Origin: Cytobacillus praedii
GTDB lineage: Bacteria > Bacillota > Bacilli > Bacillales > Cytobacillaceae
Direction of reading: 5' to 3'
Assembly: GCF_001439605.1 (NCBI RefSeq)
Contig: NZ_LMBX01000017.1
Location: 53,677-117,676 of the forward strand
DNA: 64,000 bases
Below, in pieces: positions 27,813 through 36,739 of this stretch. Each line of letters opens with the position of its first letter. Within the stretch, counting starts at the first letter, position 1. Both the position numbers and the translations under genes were made by a program. The notes under the pieces are model-generated. The model searched no databases. It saw only the letters and a list, made by a program, of their open reading frames with translations, and was not told the DNA's origin.

Positions 27813-29266
27813 ATTATGATCAAGTACATGGTATATCCACTATAAATCATACTCTTAAAATGGGAAAATTAACTAGTGAAGAGCTAAAAGGGATGATGCG
27901 CCCCTATTCCGACATCTATTTTATCCCAATCGATACGGATATCGATATTCAGTTGTTTTATTGTACAGGCATGATTGATACTGTTCAGCTTAATGAAATT
28001 TTTAATAATCTTCTTCTGCATATTAAGAATGATAATAATCTAATAAGCCGATCTCATGATGGAGATTTACCTCCAATCATTCAAATTGGCAGTGCAGAAG
28101 ATATGATTAATAAGACATTTTCTGGTTTTTTGATTGTATACAAAGAAGGTATGCCATATTTTTATGGAGTTGATCTTTCAAAGCTTCCGCAAAGAACACC
28201 TGAAGAATCCAATACTGAAGTATCTATCAAAGGGCCAAAAGATGGTTTTACTGAAGAACTGCATGTGAATATTTCACTCATACGAAAAAGAATAAAAACA
28301 CTTGATTTATACTGTGAATCTTTCCAAATCGGATCATTGAGTCAAACAAAAGTTTCACTGCTTTACCTAAAAAACAAAATAAATAACGATACAATAGAAG
28401 AAGTGAGGAATCGCTTAGATAATTTTCAAACAGAAAGTATTATAAGCAGTGGGCAATTAGAGCAATGGATTTCAGATCGTTCATTTTCTTTATTCCCTTT
28501 GCTCGACTATATCACTCGTCCAGATTTTGCAATCGAATGCTTATTGCGTGGCAGATTTATCATCTTTGTAAATGGATCCCCTTTAGCGCTTATTGGTCCA
28601 ATAAATATTTTTGAGCTCGTTAAATCACCAGAAGATGTCCATTTTCCATTTTATCTCGTTGCATTTCAACGTATGTTAAGAATATTAGGATTAGTAATCG
28701 CCATCCTTCTTCCAGGTTTTTGGATTTCTTTAGCTTCTGTTAATGTGGATCAACTCCCATTTTCGCTTTTATCAACTGTTGTTGTATCAAGAGCAGGGCT
28801 GCCTTTTCCCATCGGCTTAGAAGCATTTATTATTCTAGGCTTATTTGAGTTTCTTAGAGAAGCTGGCATTCGTATGCCTACAGTAGTCGGGCAAACTATT
28901 TCAATTGTTGGCGGGTTAATTATCGGGGATGCAGCTATTCGAGCAGGTCTGGCATCACCAACTATGATAGTAATTATTGCGATGACCGCAGTTGCAAGCT
29001 ACACGTTAGTTAATCAATCATTGGTAGGTACTGTGAGTATCCTACGGATCTTTGTTATGCTAATTTGTATTTTTTTAGGGATTTATGGGCTATTTATTAG
29101 TGTCATAGGCATCCTCGTTTACATATCACGGCTTGAATCATTTAAAATAGCCTATCTTGAACCCATTTCCTCCTTAAATTTTAAAGAAATGTTATCAGCT
29201 TTACTAATTAACCCATTTAAGCGAAGAAGTTTCACCTCAAAAATGCTAAAAAGGAGAAAAGGATGA
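27809..29266 (+). CDS. gerA: spore germination receptor A subunit (GerAA family)
   Basis: 485-residue GerA-family protein: soluble N-terminal half (about 1-285; DIQLFYCTGMIDTVQLNEIF, TRPDFAIECLLRGRFIIFVNGSP) and a C-terminal membrane half with about five helices (LPFPIGLEAFIILGLFEFLRE, GQTISIVGGLIIGDAAIRAG). Forms the ion-conducting core of the receptor. Overlaps gerB by 4 nt (ATGA). Confidence 0.92.
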   Translation: MNYDQVHGISTINHTLKMGKLTSEELKGMMRPYSDIYFIPIDTDIDIQLFYCTGMIDTVQLNEIFNNLLLHIKNDNNLISRSHDGDLPPIIQIGSAEDMINKTFSGFLIVYKEGMPYFYGVDLSKLPQRTPEESNTEVSIKGPKDGFTEELHVNISLIRKRIKTLDLYCESFQIGSLSQTKVSLLYLKNKINNDTIEEVRNRLDNFQTESIISSGQLEQWISDRSFSLFPLLDYITRPDFAIECLLRGRFIIFVNGSPLALIGPINIFELVKSPEDVHFPFYLVAFQRMLRILGLVIAILLPGFWISLASVNVDQLPFSLLSTVVVSRAGLPFPIGLEAFIILGLFEFLREAGIRMPTVVGQTISIVGGLIIGDAAIRAGLASPTMIVIIAMTAVASYTLVNQSLVGTVSILRIFVMLICIFLGIYGLFISVIGILVYISRLESFKIAYLEPISSLNFKEMLSALLINPFKRRSFTSKMLKRRKG

Positions 29267-30435
29267 ATCGCATAATACATATTCCTAGAATCATCATCTT
29301 CCTTCTATCTATATTGTTAACAACAGGATGCAGCAACGATATTAATGAAGTTCAAAATCTAAATTTTGCAACAGCTATAGGAGTAGACTTTAAAGATAAC
29401 AAATACCATATTTATATCCAAATGTTAGGCTTAGGTTCAGTAGCAAAAACTGAATATGCCACAAATGCCCCTCCTCAAGTGTATATTTCAGAAACAATCG
29501 GAGAAACATTCATTGATGCATTTTTTAAGGCATACCGAACTTCTCAAGAACGGATTATTTGGGCGCATGTAACTGCAATTGTTCTTAGTGAATCAGCCTT
29601 AAATAAAGGAATAGAAAACATCTATGATGGCTTAACGAGATATTACGAATTTAGACCCACACCTTGGGTATTTGGCACGTTGGAACCGATTGAGGATATT
29701 TTATCTGCCAATGGTTTTTTTAATCAATCCTCATTGAATACAATATTGCATAGCCCGCAGAGCTCATATGAACAAGGTTCATGGGTTAGACCCATTAGAT
29801 TAAATAAATTTGCAAGGGAGCTATTGGAACCCGTCCAAACAACATATATTCCTACATTAAAAATCAACAGAAAACAGTGGAAAAAAAATAAAGAGGCTGA
29901 GCCAAAACTGGCAATAAACGGTGCCTTTTTTCTTAAAAATAAAGAGTATAAAGGATTTTTCGAGTTAAATGATATTAAAGGCATTCGCTGGATTGCATCC
30001 GAAACAGAGCGGGCTTCAATTTTAGTTCCAAGTACAGAAAAACCCGAATTTCTTACAGTTTTTGAAGAACAATATGTAAAAATTATACCCATTAAAGTAA
30101 ATGGAAGATATAAATATGATGTAGTTTTTTTTGCTAAAGGATATATCAGCAATAGACTAAAAAATAACGTTTTAAACGTAAATCATATGCAAAACTTTGT
30201 TAAAGACAGCATAATTTCTCAAATAAAGGATTTTTATCAATTGGGTTTAGACAAAAATATAGATTTTTTAAACCTAGAGCATCAATTATATCGAAAACAT
30301 AATAGTAAATGGAAACAAATGACTAAGAAAAATGAGCCATTTCTTGAGGAAGATAGCATTAATGATTTCAAAGCTTATATTTCACTTCAGCATTCGGGTT
30401 CCTTTAAAAAACAAAAAATTAAAATAAATGATTAG
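29263..30435 (+). CDS. gerC: spore germination receptor C lipoprotein (GerAC family)
   Basis: 390-residue lipoprotein with signal peptide and lipobox LTTGC (lipid Cys23). Contains the GerAC domains (NLNFATAIGVDFKDNKYHIY; typical FxKAYRTSQERIIWAHV). Anchors on the outer face of the spore inner membrane. Overlaps gerA by 4 nt, so the three genes are coupled. Confidence 0.9.
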   Translation: MNRIIHIPRIIIFLLSILLTTGCSNDINEVQNLNFATAIGVDFKDNKYHIYIQMLGLGSVAKTEYATNAPPQVYISETIGETFIDAFFKAYRTSQERIIWAHVTAIVLSESALNKGIENIYDGLTRYYEFRPTPWVFGTLEPIEDILSANGFFNQSSLNTILHSPQSSYEQGSWVRPIRLNKFARELLEPVQTTYIPTLKINRKQWKKNKEAEPKLAINGAFFLKNKEYKGFFELNDIKGIRWIASETERASILVPSTEKPEFLTVFEEQYVKIIPIKVNGRYKYDVVFFAKGYISNRLKNNVLNVNHMQNFVKDSIISQIKDFYQLGLDKNIDFLNLEHQLYRKHNSKWKQMTKKNEPFLEEDSINDFKAYISLQHSGSFKKQKIKIND

Positions 30436-30508
30436 TAAAGAGAATGTTGTTAGATAATAATTAGTGTGTTGTCATTTAACACAAAATTAATAATGGAGTA
30501 GATAATAA

Positions 30509-30655
30509 ATGCCAAACAAACAACCTATTGAATATACAGGAAGGGTTTTGGATCAAAGAAATGATCTAACGGGACCTGATGATAAAGGAAAGGCTTCCTA
30601 TCCAGAACGTCCAAAGCATGTACCCATACAGCAGTCTAGTGATAAAAGACGCTAA
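30509..30655 (+). CDS. small hydrophilic protein (48 aa)
   Basis: ATG after GGAG opens a 48-codon frame with even composition, Pro/Lys/Asp-rich (YTGRVLDQRNDLTGPDDKGK) and ending SSDKRR. Tail end of the ger locus, so a spore protein is possible. No family recognised. Supported by ribosome site and open frame only. Confidence 0.45.
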   Translation: MPNKQPIEYTGRVLDQRNDLTGPDDKGKASYPERPKHVPIQQSSDKRR

Positions 30656-30679
30656 TAGTGACTCTTAATAAGAACCTTT

Positions 30680-30755
30680 TTCACTGGGTTCTCATTGGGA
30701 GATAAAGAAAAAGAAACCATTTTGAATTAAGGTTAATCAAAATGGTTTCTTTTTG
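30680..30755 (+). terminator. possible terminator between small ORF and cueP
   Basis: AAAGAAACCATTTTGAATT and AAAATGGTTTCTTTTT (about 30709-30753) form a hairpin with T-run on the plus strand and A/T-rich ends on the other. It can serve both the small ORF and the convergent cueP-like gene. Confidence 0.75.
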
Positions 30756-31292
30756 TTATGTTAATTGCATAGTTGTTATACATGTACCGTCATTTTCAAA
30801 AGTAGAAAGCTCAGACTCCACTTTTTTCCCATCGCTTGTGATCGTTATATGGTACTTTTTATCTCGCGGCAGCCATAAATCGATAAATCCGTTCGCTAAA
30901 GACTTCATTTTTTCATCTACAATTACATTTCCCTCAGTATCTTCAATGTACACGTCAAACTCTTTATCCACCATTTCACCTTGACAACCTGTCAAGCTAT
31001 GATTCGTTCATGGATGGGTTTCATTAACATAAGGGGCTATCGAAACAAAAAATTCGTCCGCAGGTAAGTCGTAGGTTAACTTGTTCTCGTCACTGTCAGT
31101 TACAATGAGTTCCTTAGAAGTGATAGAAGCAGTCTGATCTTTTAATTTTCCAACACTGTACTCATTGACTAGTTCCTTTATGTTTTCTGTTTCCCCTTTT
31201 TCCGAAGAAATATCTTCATTCGTGTTTCCTGCGCTGCAAGCTGCTAAAACAATGGAAGCCAATAAAGTTAGACCAAAGATTATTCTTTTCAT
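30756..31292 (-). CDS. cueP: CueP-like copper-binding lipoprotein, probable selenoprotein (in-frame UGA)
   Basis: Extracytoplasmic copper-binding protein of the CueP family. Read through an in-frame TGA (31008-31010) it gives 178 residues: signal peptide with lipobox LAAC (lipid Cys19), YVNETHP-[UGA95]-TNHSLTGC103QGE, and NDGTC171 near the end. From memory Salmonella CueP has conserved C96, C104 and C172; spacing here (95/103/171, gaps of 8 and 68) is the same, so the UGA replaces the first conserved Cys. A hairpin of SECIS shape follows the UGA. GGAGG lies 11 bases before the ATG. Without recoding, the first part would be a 94-residue stub lacking all three metal-site Cys. A SufR-like regulator gene diverges from it. 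Alternative: a recent Cys-to-stop mutation. Confidence 0.8.
30980..31010 (-). promoter_or_regulatory. SECIS-like element of the cueP-like gene
   Basis: On the coding strand UGA, 12 nt, then CTTGACA-GGT-TGTCAAG counted from one base earlier: a perfect 7-bp stem (30980-30996) with loop GGU. The 6-bp core starts exactly 12 nt after UGA, as in the fdhF element at 11768-11799, and the loop again starts GGU. Confidence 0.75.
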
Positions 31293-31397
31293 CTATTATT
31301 TATCCTCCTTTCACAATCATTGCTTACTATATCCAAAAAGTATGCAGATTTTATGCATTTGATTTGGCTGAAGTTGTGTATTTTTTTTGTCAAATAT

Positions 31398-31430
31398 ATG
31401 ATAGAATAACATTCTATTTTATTCTATCAT
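31398..31430. promoter_or_regulatory. large inverted repeat between cueP and sufR-like gene
   Basis: ATGATAGAATAA-N9-TTATTCTATCAT, a perfect 12-bp palindrome. The loop contains a further ATTCTA. It lies about 105 nt upstream of the cueP-like ATG, just beyond a TTGACA on the minus strand, and about 195 nt from the divergent regulator. It is a good operator candidate; a T-run beside it means an AT-rich terminator is also possible. Confidence 0.5.
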
Positions 31431-31623
31431 TTTTTCTTTATTAGGCTGTTTTCTAAAACATTTCAGGTCATTTAAATGATGCTGGAGGCTGAGTTTGATT
31501 ACCCGTCCAGCCAACTATTTTTGCAAACATTTTTTATGCACACAAACAAATATAATAACAAAATAGCATTCAATAATGATCGATATATAACTTTTTAATG
31601 CTTATTAGCCGAAAATAGGGACG

Positions 31624-32262
31624 GTGACTGCATTGGTTTCAAGAGTCTCTACACGAGATAAAATACTTGAATTATTAAAAAAGGAGACAATTTTAACTGT
31701 TAGCGAACTTTCTAAGTCATTAGGAATTACAGAAATGGCTATCCGAAAACATTTACATATTCTAGAACGTGATTCATTCCTTGTCATAAATGAGGTAAGA
31801 CAACCAATGGGAAGACCCATCCAGGTTTATTCATTATCTCCAAAAGCAGAAGAACTATTCCCAAGCAGTTATGAAAATTTAACTGTAGAATTTCTGCATG
31901 ATCTAGAAGAATTGCATGGGGAAGAAATTATTGATTATCTTTTAGAAAAAAGAAGTGAACGACTTAAAAATAGTTATAAACAAAATATGCAAAATAAAAA
32001 CTTCGAAGAAAAAATAGAAGAGCTTAAAAATATTCAAATAAAAAAGGGATATATGGCAGATGTAACAAAAATAGATAACGAGACGTATGAATTTGTAGAA
32101 TATAACTGTCCCATTTATACAGTCGCGAAAGAATATAAAAAAGCTTGTTCTTGTGAAACTGAAATGTTCAAAGAGGTCTTAGGAACCAGTAATGTAAAAA
32201 GAAAAACTTGCAAAGCTGACAATGATGAGCATTGCAGATTTTTAATCAAGGATCATGACTAA
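31624..32262 (+). CDS. SufR-like transcriptional regulator with Fe-S cysteine cluster
   Basis: 212-residue regulator. N-terminal winged helix (TVSELSKSLGITEMAIRKHL) and C-terminal domain with the pattern YNCP-x11-CSC ... KRKTC-x7-CRF, which resembles the iron-sulfur-binding region of SufR-type repressors. The start is uncertain: GTG at 31624 is too close to GGGA, so TTG at 31633 is possible. It lies opposite the cueP-like gene, so it may link copper or oxidative damage to its expression (inference). Confidence 0.78.
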   Translation: MTALVSRVSTRDKILELLKKETILTVSELSKSLGITEMAIRKHLHILERDSFLVINEVRQPMGRPIQVYSLSPKAEELFPSSYENLTVEFLHDLEELHGEEIIDYLLEKRSERLKNSYKQNMQNKNFEEKIEELKNIQIKKGYMADVTKIDNETYEFVEYNCPIYTVAKEYKKACSCETEMFKEVLGTSNVKRKTCKADNDEHCRFLIKDHD

Positions 32263-32304
32263 AAAAAAACATGCTAACGACTTAGTCGTTAACATGTTTT
32301 TTTT
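32263..32304 (+). terminator. terminator after the sufR-like gene
   Basis: ACATG-C-TAACGAC and GTCGTTA-A-CATGT arms with A-run before and eight T after. Confidence 0.92.
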
Positions 32305-32404
32305 ATTACCGCGATAGCGAGCACGTCTTCACCTAATCTTGAATAATGTAACATGTATGGACATGGCCAACTAGTTATTCAAGATACATAAATTTTTCGT
32401 TCTC

Positions 32405-33379
32405 CTAGATAACTTCTACTGAATTCTCTTCAATTTGTTTTAACCTTGCTGAGGTTTCTTCATCACTTAATTCATGTTCTTTCACATAACGGTTTCGAGG
32501 GTGTACTCGACATTCATGTGTACATCCTCGTAAATATTTATATTCATTTTCTTCTGAGCAAATAATTTGTTTGTTGCACTCAGGATTCGCACAGTTTACA
32601 TAGCGCTCACAAGGTTCTCCTGTGAAGTAATCTTTTCCAACTACAACATGTTCTTTCTGATTAATTGGTACACTAATTCGTTCATCGAAAACATAACATT
32701 GTCCATCCCAAAGATCACCTTGTACCTCCGGATCCTTTCCGTAGGTCACAATGCCCCCATGCAGCTGGCCTACATCCTGGAACCCTTCTTTTACTAGCCA
32801 GCCGGAGAACTTTTCACAGCGGATGCCGCCAGTACAGTAGGTTAGGATTTTTTTATCAGCAAACTCCTCTTTATTTTCCTTTATCCATTGAGGTAAATCA
32901 CGGAATGCCTTAATGTCTGGTCTTACAGCACCTCGGAAATGACCTAAATCGTACTCATAATCATTTCTAGCATCAATCACTACTGTATTCTCATCCTGCA
33001 TTGCTTCATAAAATTCTTTCGGGTTTAAATATTGACCAGTTACTTCCTTCGGATTAATATCATCCTCTAAGCGAAGTGTAACTAGCTCTTTTCTAGGACG
33101 AACGTGCATCTTTTTAAAGGCATGGTGCTCAGCTTCATCTATCTTAAAAACTATTTCAGCAAAACGTGAGTCTGCTTTCATTGTTTCCATATAACGTTCG
33201 GTTTGTTCAATTGTACCTGAAACCGTTCCATTGATCCCTTCTTCAGCAACAAGAATTCTTCCTTTTAGTTCAAGGTCTTTACACAATTTCAAATGGTCAC
33301 TAGCAAACTCTTCAGGATTGTCAATAGGAACATACATATAATACAAGAGGACTCTAAACGGTTTATTTTTTTCAGTCAT
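32405..33379 (-). CDS. trhO: tRNA uridine(34) hydroxylase (rhodanese family)
   Basis: 324-residue YbfQ/TrhO enzyme that makes 5-hydroxyuridine at tRNA position 34. N-terminal acylphosphatase-like domain (about 1-100), rhodanese domain with active-site loop [11 protein letters not shown], and a C-terminal Cys-rich zinc-type region ([27 protein letters not shown]). The ATG at 33379 has GGTGG upstream; the longer frame begins with an unrelated hydrophobic stretch. Monocistronic. Confidence 0.92.
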   Translation of the reverse strand: MTEKNKPFRVLLYYMYVPIDNPEEFASDHLKLCKDLELKGRILVAEEGINGTVSGTIEQTERYMETMKADSRFAEIVFKIDEAEHHAFKKMHVRPRKELVTLRLEDDINPKEVTGQYLNPKEFYEAMQDENTVVIDARNDYEYDLGHFRGAVRPDIKAFRDLPQWIKENKEEFADKKILTYCTGGIRCEKFSGWLVKEGFQDVGQLHGGIVTYGKDPEVQGDLWDGQCYVFDERISVPINQKEHVVVGKDYFTGEPCERYVNCANPECNKQIICSEENEYKYLRGCTHECRVHPRNRYVKEHELSDEETSARLKQIEENSVEVI

Positions 33380-33477
33380 TTTAATACTACCACCTATCAT
33401 TATTAATATTTGCAAGATATTAATGCATTTAGGTAGGATCCACATACCTTATTGCTATTCTTACAATTTTACTCTTT

Positions 33478-34395
33478 CTAAGATTCTTCACCTAAAAAAA
33501 TCACTTCTGTTTCTAAGTCAATTTCAAAATTTTTCTTAACTGTCCCTTTAATCACATTAATTAAATCAATATAGTCATTAGAGGTAGCTTGATCGATATT
33601 CACGATAAAGCCAGCATGTTTTTTTGATACCTCTGCTCCACCAACTCTGGTCCCTTGAAGCTTGCTATCTTGAATTAATTTCCCAGCATAGTGTCCGGGC
33701 GGTCGCTTAAAAACACTGCCGCAAGAAGGGTATTCTAGCGGCTGTTTTGATTGTCTTGCAATAGTAAATTCATCCATTTCGCGTTTAATCAATTTGTGGT
33801 CGCCCTGTTTTAGCTGAAATTCCGCCTCTAAAATAACATAATCCCTATTCATGAAAATGCTCTTACGATAGCCTAATTGCAATTCTTCTTTAGACATCGT
33901 TACTATTTCACCATTTCTTGTGATAACCCGTGCTTTTTCGAGCACATCTGAAATTTGACCCCCATATGCACCAGCATTCATATATAAAGCTCCGCCAACA
34001 CTTCCTGGAATCCCACATGCAAATTCTAAGCCAGTCAATTCATTTTTCAATGCAAAATTAGAAACAGCAATGATGGCAGCACCGCTTTGTGCAGTTATCA
34101 CATCATTTTCTATACTTATATGATTAAACTTAGTAAGGCATAAAGTAATTCCACGAATGCCTCCATCTCGCACAATTACGTTCGAACCGCTCCCAAGAAT
34201 TGTAACAGGAATATTGAACTTTTTTGCCTGCTTCAAGACTGCCTGTATTTCTGTAAAACTAGATGGTGTAATAAACAGATCTGCCACTCCACCAAGTTTT
34301 GTAAACGTATGCTGTTTAATCGGCTCCAATGTTTTAATATTTTCATCCAAAACATCATCCGAAATACTATTCACAAAATGCTGATAATCACTCAT
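33478..34395 (-). CDS. murB: UDP-N-acetylenolpyruvoylglucosamine reductase
   Basis: FAD enzyme of peptidoglycan precursor synthesis. 305 residues; FAD-binding region TILGSGSNVIVRDGGI, AGIPGSVGGALYMNAGAYGG-type loop and active-site Ser in YPSCGSVF. Type II MurB without the extra loop of the E. coli enzyme. Two tandem ATGs; the second (34395) is seven bases from GGAG and preferred. Confidence 0.95.
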   Translation of the reverse strand: MSDYQHFVNSISDDVLDENIKTLEPIKQHTFTKLGGVADLFITPSSFTEIQAVLKQAKKFNIPVTILGSGSNVIVRDGGIRGITLCLTKFNHISIENDVITAQSGAAIIAVSNFALKNELTGLEFACGIPGSVGGALYMNAGAYGGQISDVLEKARVITRNGEIVTMSKEELQLGYRKSIFMNRDYVILEAEFQLKQGDHKLIKREMDEFTIARQSKQPLEYPSCGSVFKRPPGHYAGKLIQDSKLQGTRVGGAEVSKKHAGFIVNIDQATSNDYIDLINVIKGTVKKNFEIDLETEVIFLGEES

Positions 34396-34612
34396 CATTT
34401 TTCTCCTTCAATCCTAAATAGATATCCCTTTTCACTTATATTTAATGATATCTACCTTAGAAGTGTGTTCGATCAAATGAACAACTCTGATAGAACATTA
34501 TTTAAGTTTTTATACCAAAATGTTTAAAAACCCTTTGCTACTATAACATACTATCTCCATTTTTTCATCCTTTTGAATAAGTATCTATTTAATATCTCAA
34601 TTTCGAGATAAT

Positions 34613-34647
34613 ATCAAAAAAGTTACTCATTCATTTGAGTAACTTAA
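34613..34647 (-). terminator. terminator of the membrane-protein gene at 34684
   Basis: AAGTTACTC and GAGTAACTT arms around an 8-nt loop, followed on the minus strand by TTTTTT. Confidence 0.85.
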
Positions 34648-34683
34648 AATCACTAAAGATATGTAAAAAACTGGTGAAGTATA

Positions 34684-35247
34684 CTAATCTGCCTGGACTT
34701 TATAATTTAAAACCTTTTCGGCATTATCAAACCAGATAACTAGCCATTCACTATCTATACTAATAAATCCCCTCTCATTGCCAAGGTAATAGACAATAGT
34801 GTTATCATCTTTAAAACGCTCGATAGCATCAGGTTTTCCCAATAACATGATGACCTCTTCTTTTGACAGTCCGATTAGTTTAGTCCTGCTCAGCAAATCA
34901 TCGATCATATATACTCTTTCATCAGATTTAGCCAGCCAACGTTCGGCAGTGAAATTTGCTTTTTTCTCATTTATACCTAAAACAGTAAAACAATAGAGAG
35001 GGAGTATTAGGCAAAGGAATGTAACAATCAAACATACTCCTCTCCCCTCCCTGTGATGTCTTAAATCCGTATACTTCCATAAAACTAGTAAAAATAAAAG
35101 TAATAGTCCTACTGGCATCAGAATGGCAGATACACTTAATCTGTGAAAAGTAGAATGCATTGAGTCGATGTAAATGCTTAAACCAAAATAAAATAACACG
35201 TATAGAACAATATACCCACCGAAAATAAAGTAAAAAATATTTTTCAT
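34684..35247 (-). CDS. hypothetical membrane protein with SmpA/BamE-like tail
   Basis: 187 residues: three hydrophobic helices (about 5-30, 43-68, 75-95) and a soluble tail with LIGLSKEEVIMLLGKPD, the pattern of SmpA/BamE-type small domains, then a Trp/Tyr-rich beta end. The ATG at 35247 follows AGGCAG; an upstream ATG at 35328 has no usable ribosome site. Not in a clear operon. Function unknown. Confidence 0.65.
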   Translation of the reverse strand: MKNIFYFIFGGYIVLYVLFYFGLSIYIDSMHSTFHRLSVSAILMPVGLLLLFLLVLWKYTDLRHHREGRGVCLIVTFLCLILPLYCFTVLGINEKKANFTAERWLAKSDERVYMIDDLLSRTKLIGLSKEEVIMLLGKPDAIERFKDDNTIVYYLGNERGFISIDSEWLVIWFDNAEKVLNYKVQAD

Positions 35248-35493
35248 TTTCAACTGCCTTTTTATGTAGTAATCAACTTTTTTATAGTTGTTATAATAAA
35301 TACTAACTCTATCATTTCTTTTTGCCATCCCACATGTTTGTTCATTTAACCGTTTTTGGAAAGTTCTTCTCTAAAATTAGTACAATTTTTGTTTGATTGC
35401 TCCTTTGTACTCTCACCAATTTTGTTATTTGCTATTTTGCCTTCACTTGTACAATAGTTATATAAGTTGTGCCCTTTTCATTTAATTACCTGC

Positions 35494-35856
35494 TTATTCA
35501 AAATTCTTTAATGCCATAAAATCCAATGGACATAATTCTTCACTTTCAACAACAATGGCTGTTAACCCTGTATCTGTTTTTGTTTCATGCCACTCATCCT
35601 TCATCCAAAACACCGCGTCTCCAGTATGAACTTTTACATAATTCTCTATTTCTCCACGAACGTAGCCCTCGCCACTTACAATTAGAAGCAGCTGCGGCAA
35701 TTTGGCTTGGTGAAACCCAATAACCCCACTTCTCTCTAAGTGCATACATCCAATATGTGCTTCTTTTTTTGTTTGAATGATTCGAGACATGATAAAATCC
35801 GAATTGAATACTGTGATCCTCTTCCCTGTATCTTTATTAAAAGAATAGATTTCCAT
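35494..35856 (-). CDS. cupin-domain protein
   Basis: 120-residue cupin: HLERSGVIGFHQAKLPQLLLIVSGEGYVRG and GDAVFWMKDEWHETKTD supply the two cupin motifs. Family members act as small binding or regulatory proteins. Single gene; AGGAG lies nine bases before the ATG. Confidence 0.78.
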   Translation of the reverse strand: MEIYSFNKDTGKRITVFNSDFIMSRIIQTKKEAHIGCMHLERSGVIGFHQAKLPQLLLIVSGEGYVRGEIENYVKVHTGDAVFWMKDEWHETKTDTGLTAIVVESEELCPLDFMALKNFE

Positions 35857-36043
35857 TTAAAAGTCCTCTCCTATTTTCAGTAATTAATAACTTTTCATCT
35901 ACTAGATTCGTTACTCAAGAATACATTCCTTTTTTTTACTTATTTATTTTTACAATTGTATCGACTTGTCCAAATAGTTGAAACCAAAAAAAAAGCTGTT
36001 AAAGTAGGTATAAAGGGTAGAAATATTTGGAGGAACCATACAC

Positions 36044-36739
36044 ATGAGTATTAATATTTTAGTTGTTGATGATGAAAAGGAAATCGCGGATTTAATTGAG
36101 GTTTATTTAAAAAATGAAAATTATACTGTCTATAAATTTTATTCTGCTAAGGAAGCTCTCCATTGCATCAGCATGGAAAAACTAGATCTTGCTATTCTTG
36201 ATGTAATGCTGCCAGATACAGATGGATTTGCCATTTGTCAAAAAATCAGAGAAAAGTTTCATTTCCCTATAATTATGCTAACTGCCAAGGATGAAGAGAT
36301 CGACAAGATTACAGGCTTAACATTGGGTGCAGATGACTATATAACAAAACCCTTTCGCCCTTTGGAGCTAATTGCCCGCGTAAAGGCACAGCTTCGGAGG
36401 TTTACAAAGTATAATCAGCAGGATACAGAAGAGGATGAAAATATTATTGCCATCTCAGGATTAATTCTTGATCTGAATACACGGAAGTGCCAATTAAACG
36501 AAAAGGCTTTATCGTTAACACCGACAGAGTTCTCCATTCTTAGGTTTCTATGCGTGAACCGAGGCCGTGTTGTTAGTTCTGAGGAATTATTTAAGGAAGT
36601 ATGGGGTGAAAAATATCTTAGCAGCAATAATACGGTCATGGTTCATATTAGACATTTACGTGAAAAAATGAGTGAGTCCGCAGAAAATCCCAAATATATA
36701 AAAACGGTCTGGGGAGTGGGGTATACGATTGAAAAATGA
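36044..36739 (+). CDS. VanR-like response regulator
   Basis: 231-residue OmpR-type regulator: receiver with D9/D10 cluster, phospho-acceptor near D53 (LAILDVMLPD) and KPFRPLEL, then winged helix ending WGVGYTIEK. GGAGG nine bases before the ATG. Overlaps the kinase gene. With the kinase it resembles VanRS, but no vanHAX follows. Confidence 0.9.
   Translation: MSINILVVDDEKEIADLIEVYLKNENYTVYKFYSAKEALHCISMEKLDLAILDVMLPDTDGFAICQKIREKFHFPIIMLTAKDEEIDKITGLTLGADDYITKPFRPLELIARVKAQLRRFTKYNQQDTEEDENIIAISGLILDLNTRKCQLNEKALSLTPTEFSILRFLCVNRGRVVSSEELFKEVWGEKYLSSNNTVMVHIRHLREKMSESAENPKYIKTVWGVGYTIEK

Noticed and set aside
30756-30995. Separate 79-residue gene starting TTG
   Set aside because: No ribosome site; the TTG is inside the SECIS-like stem and the sequence continues a CueP protein.
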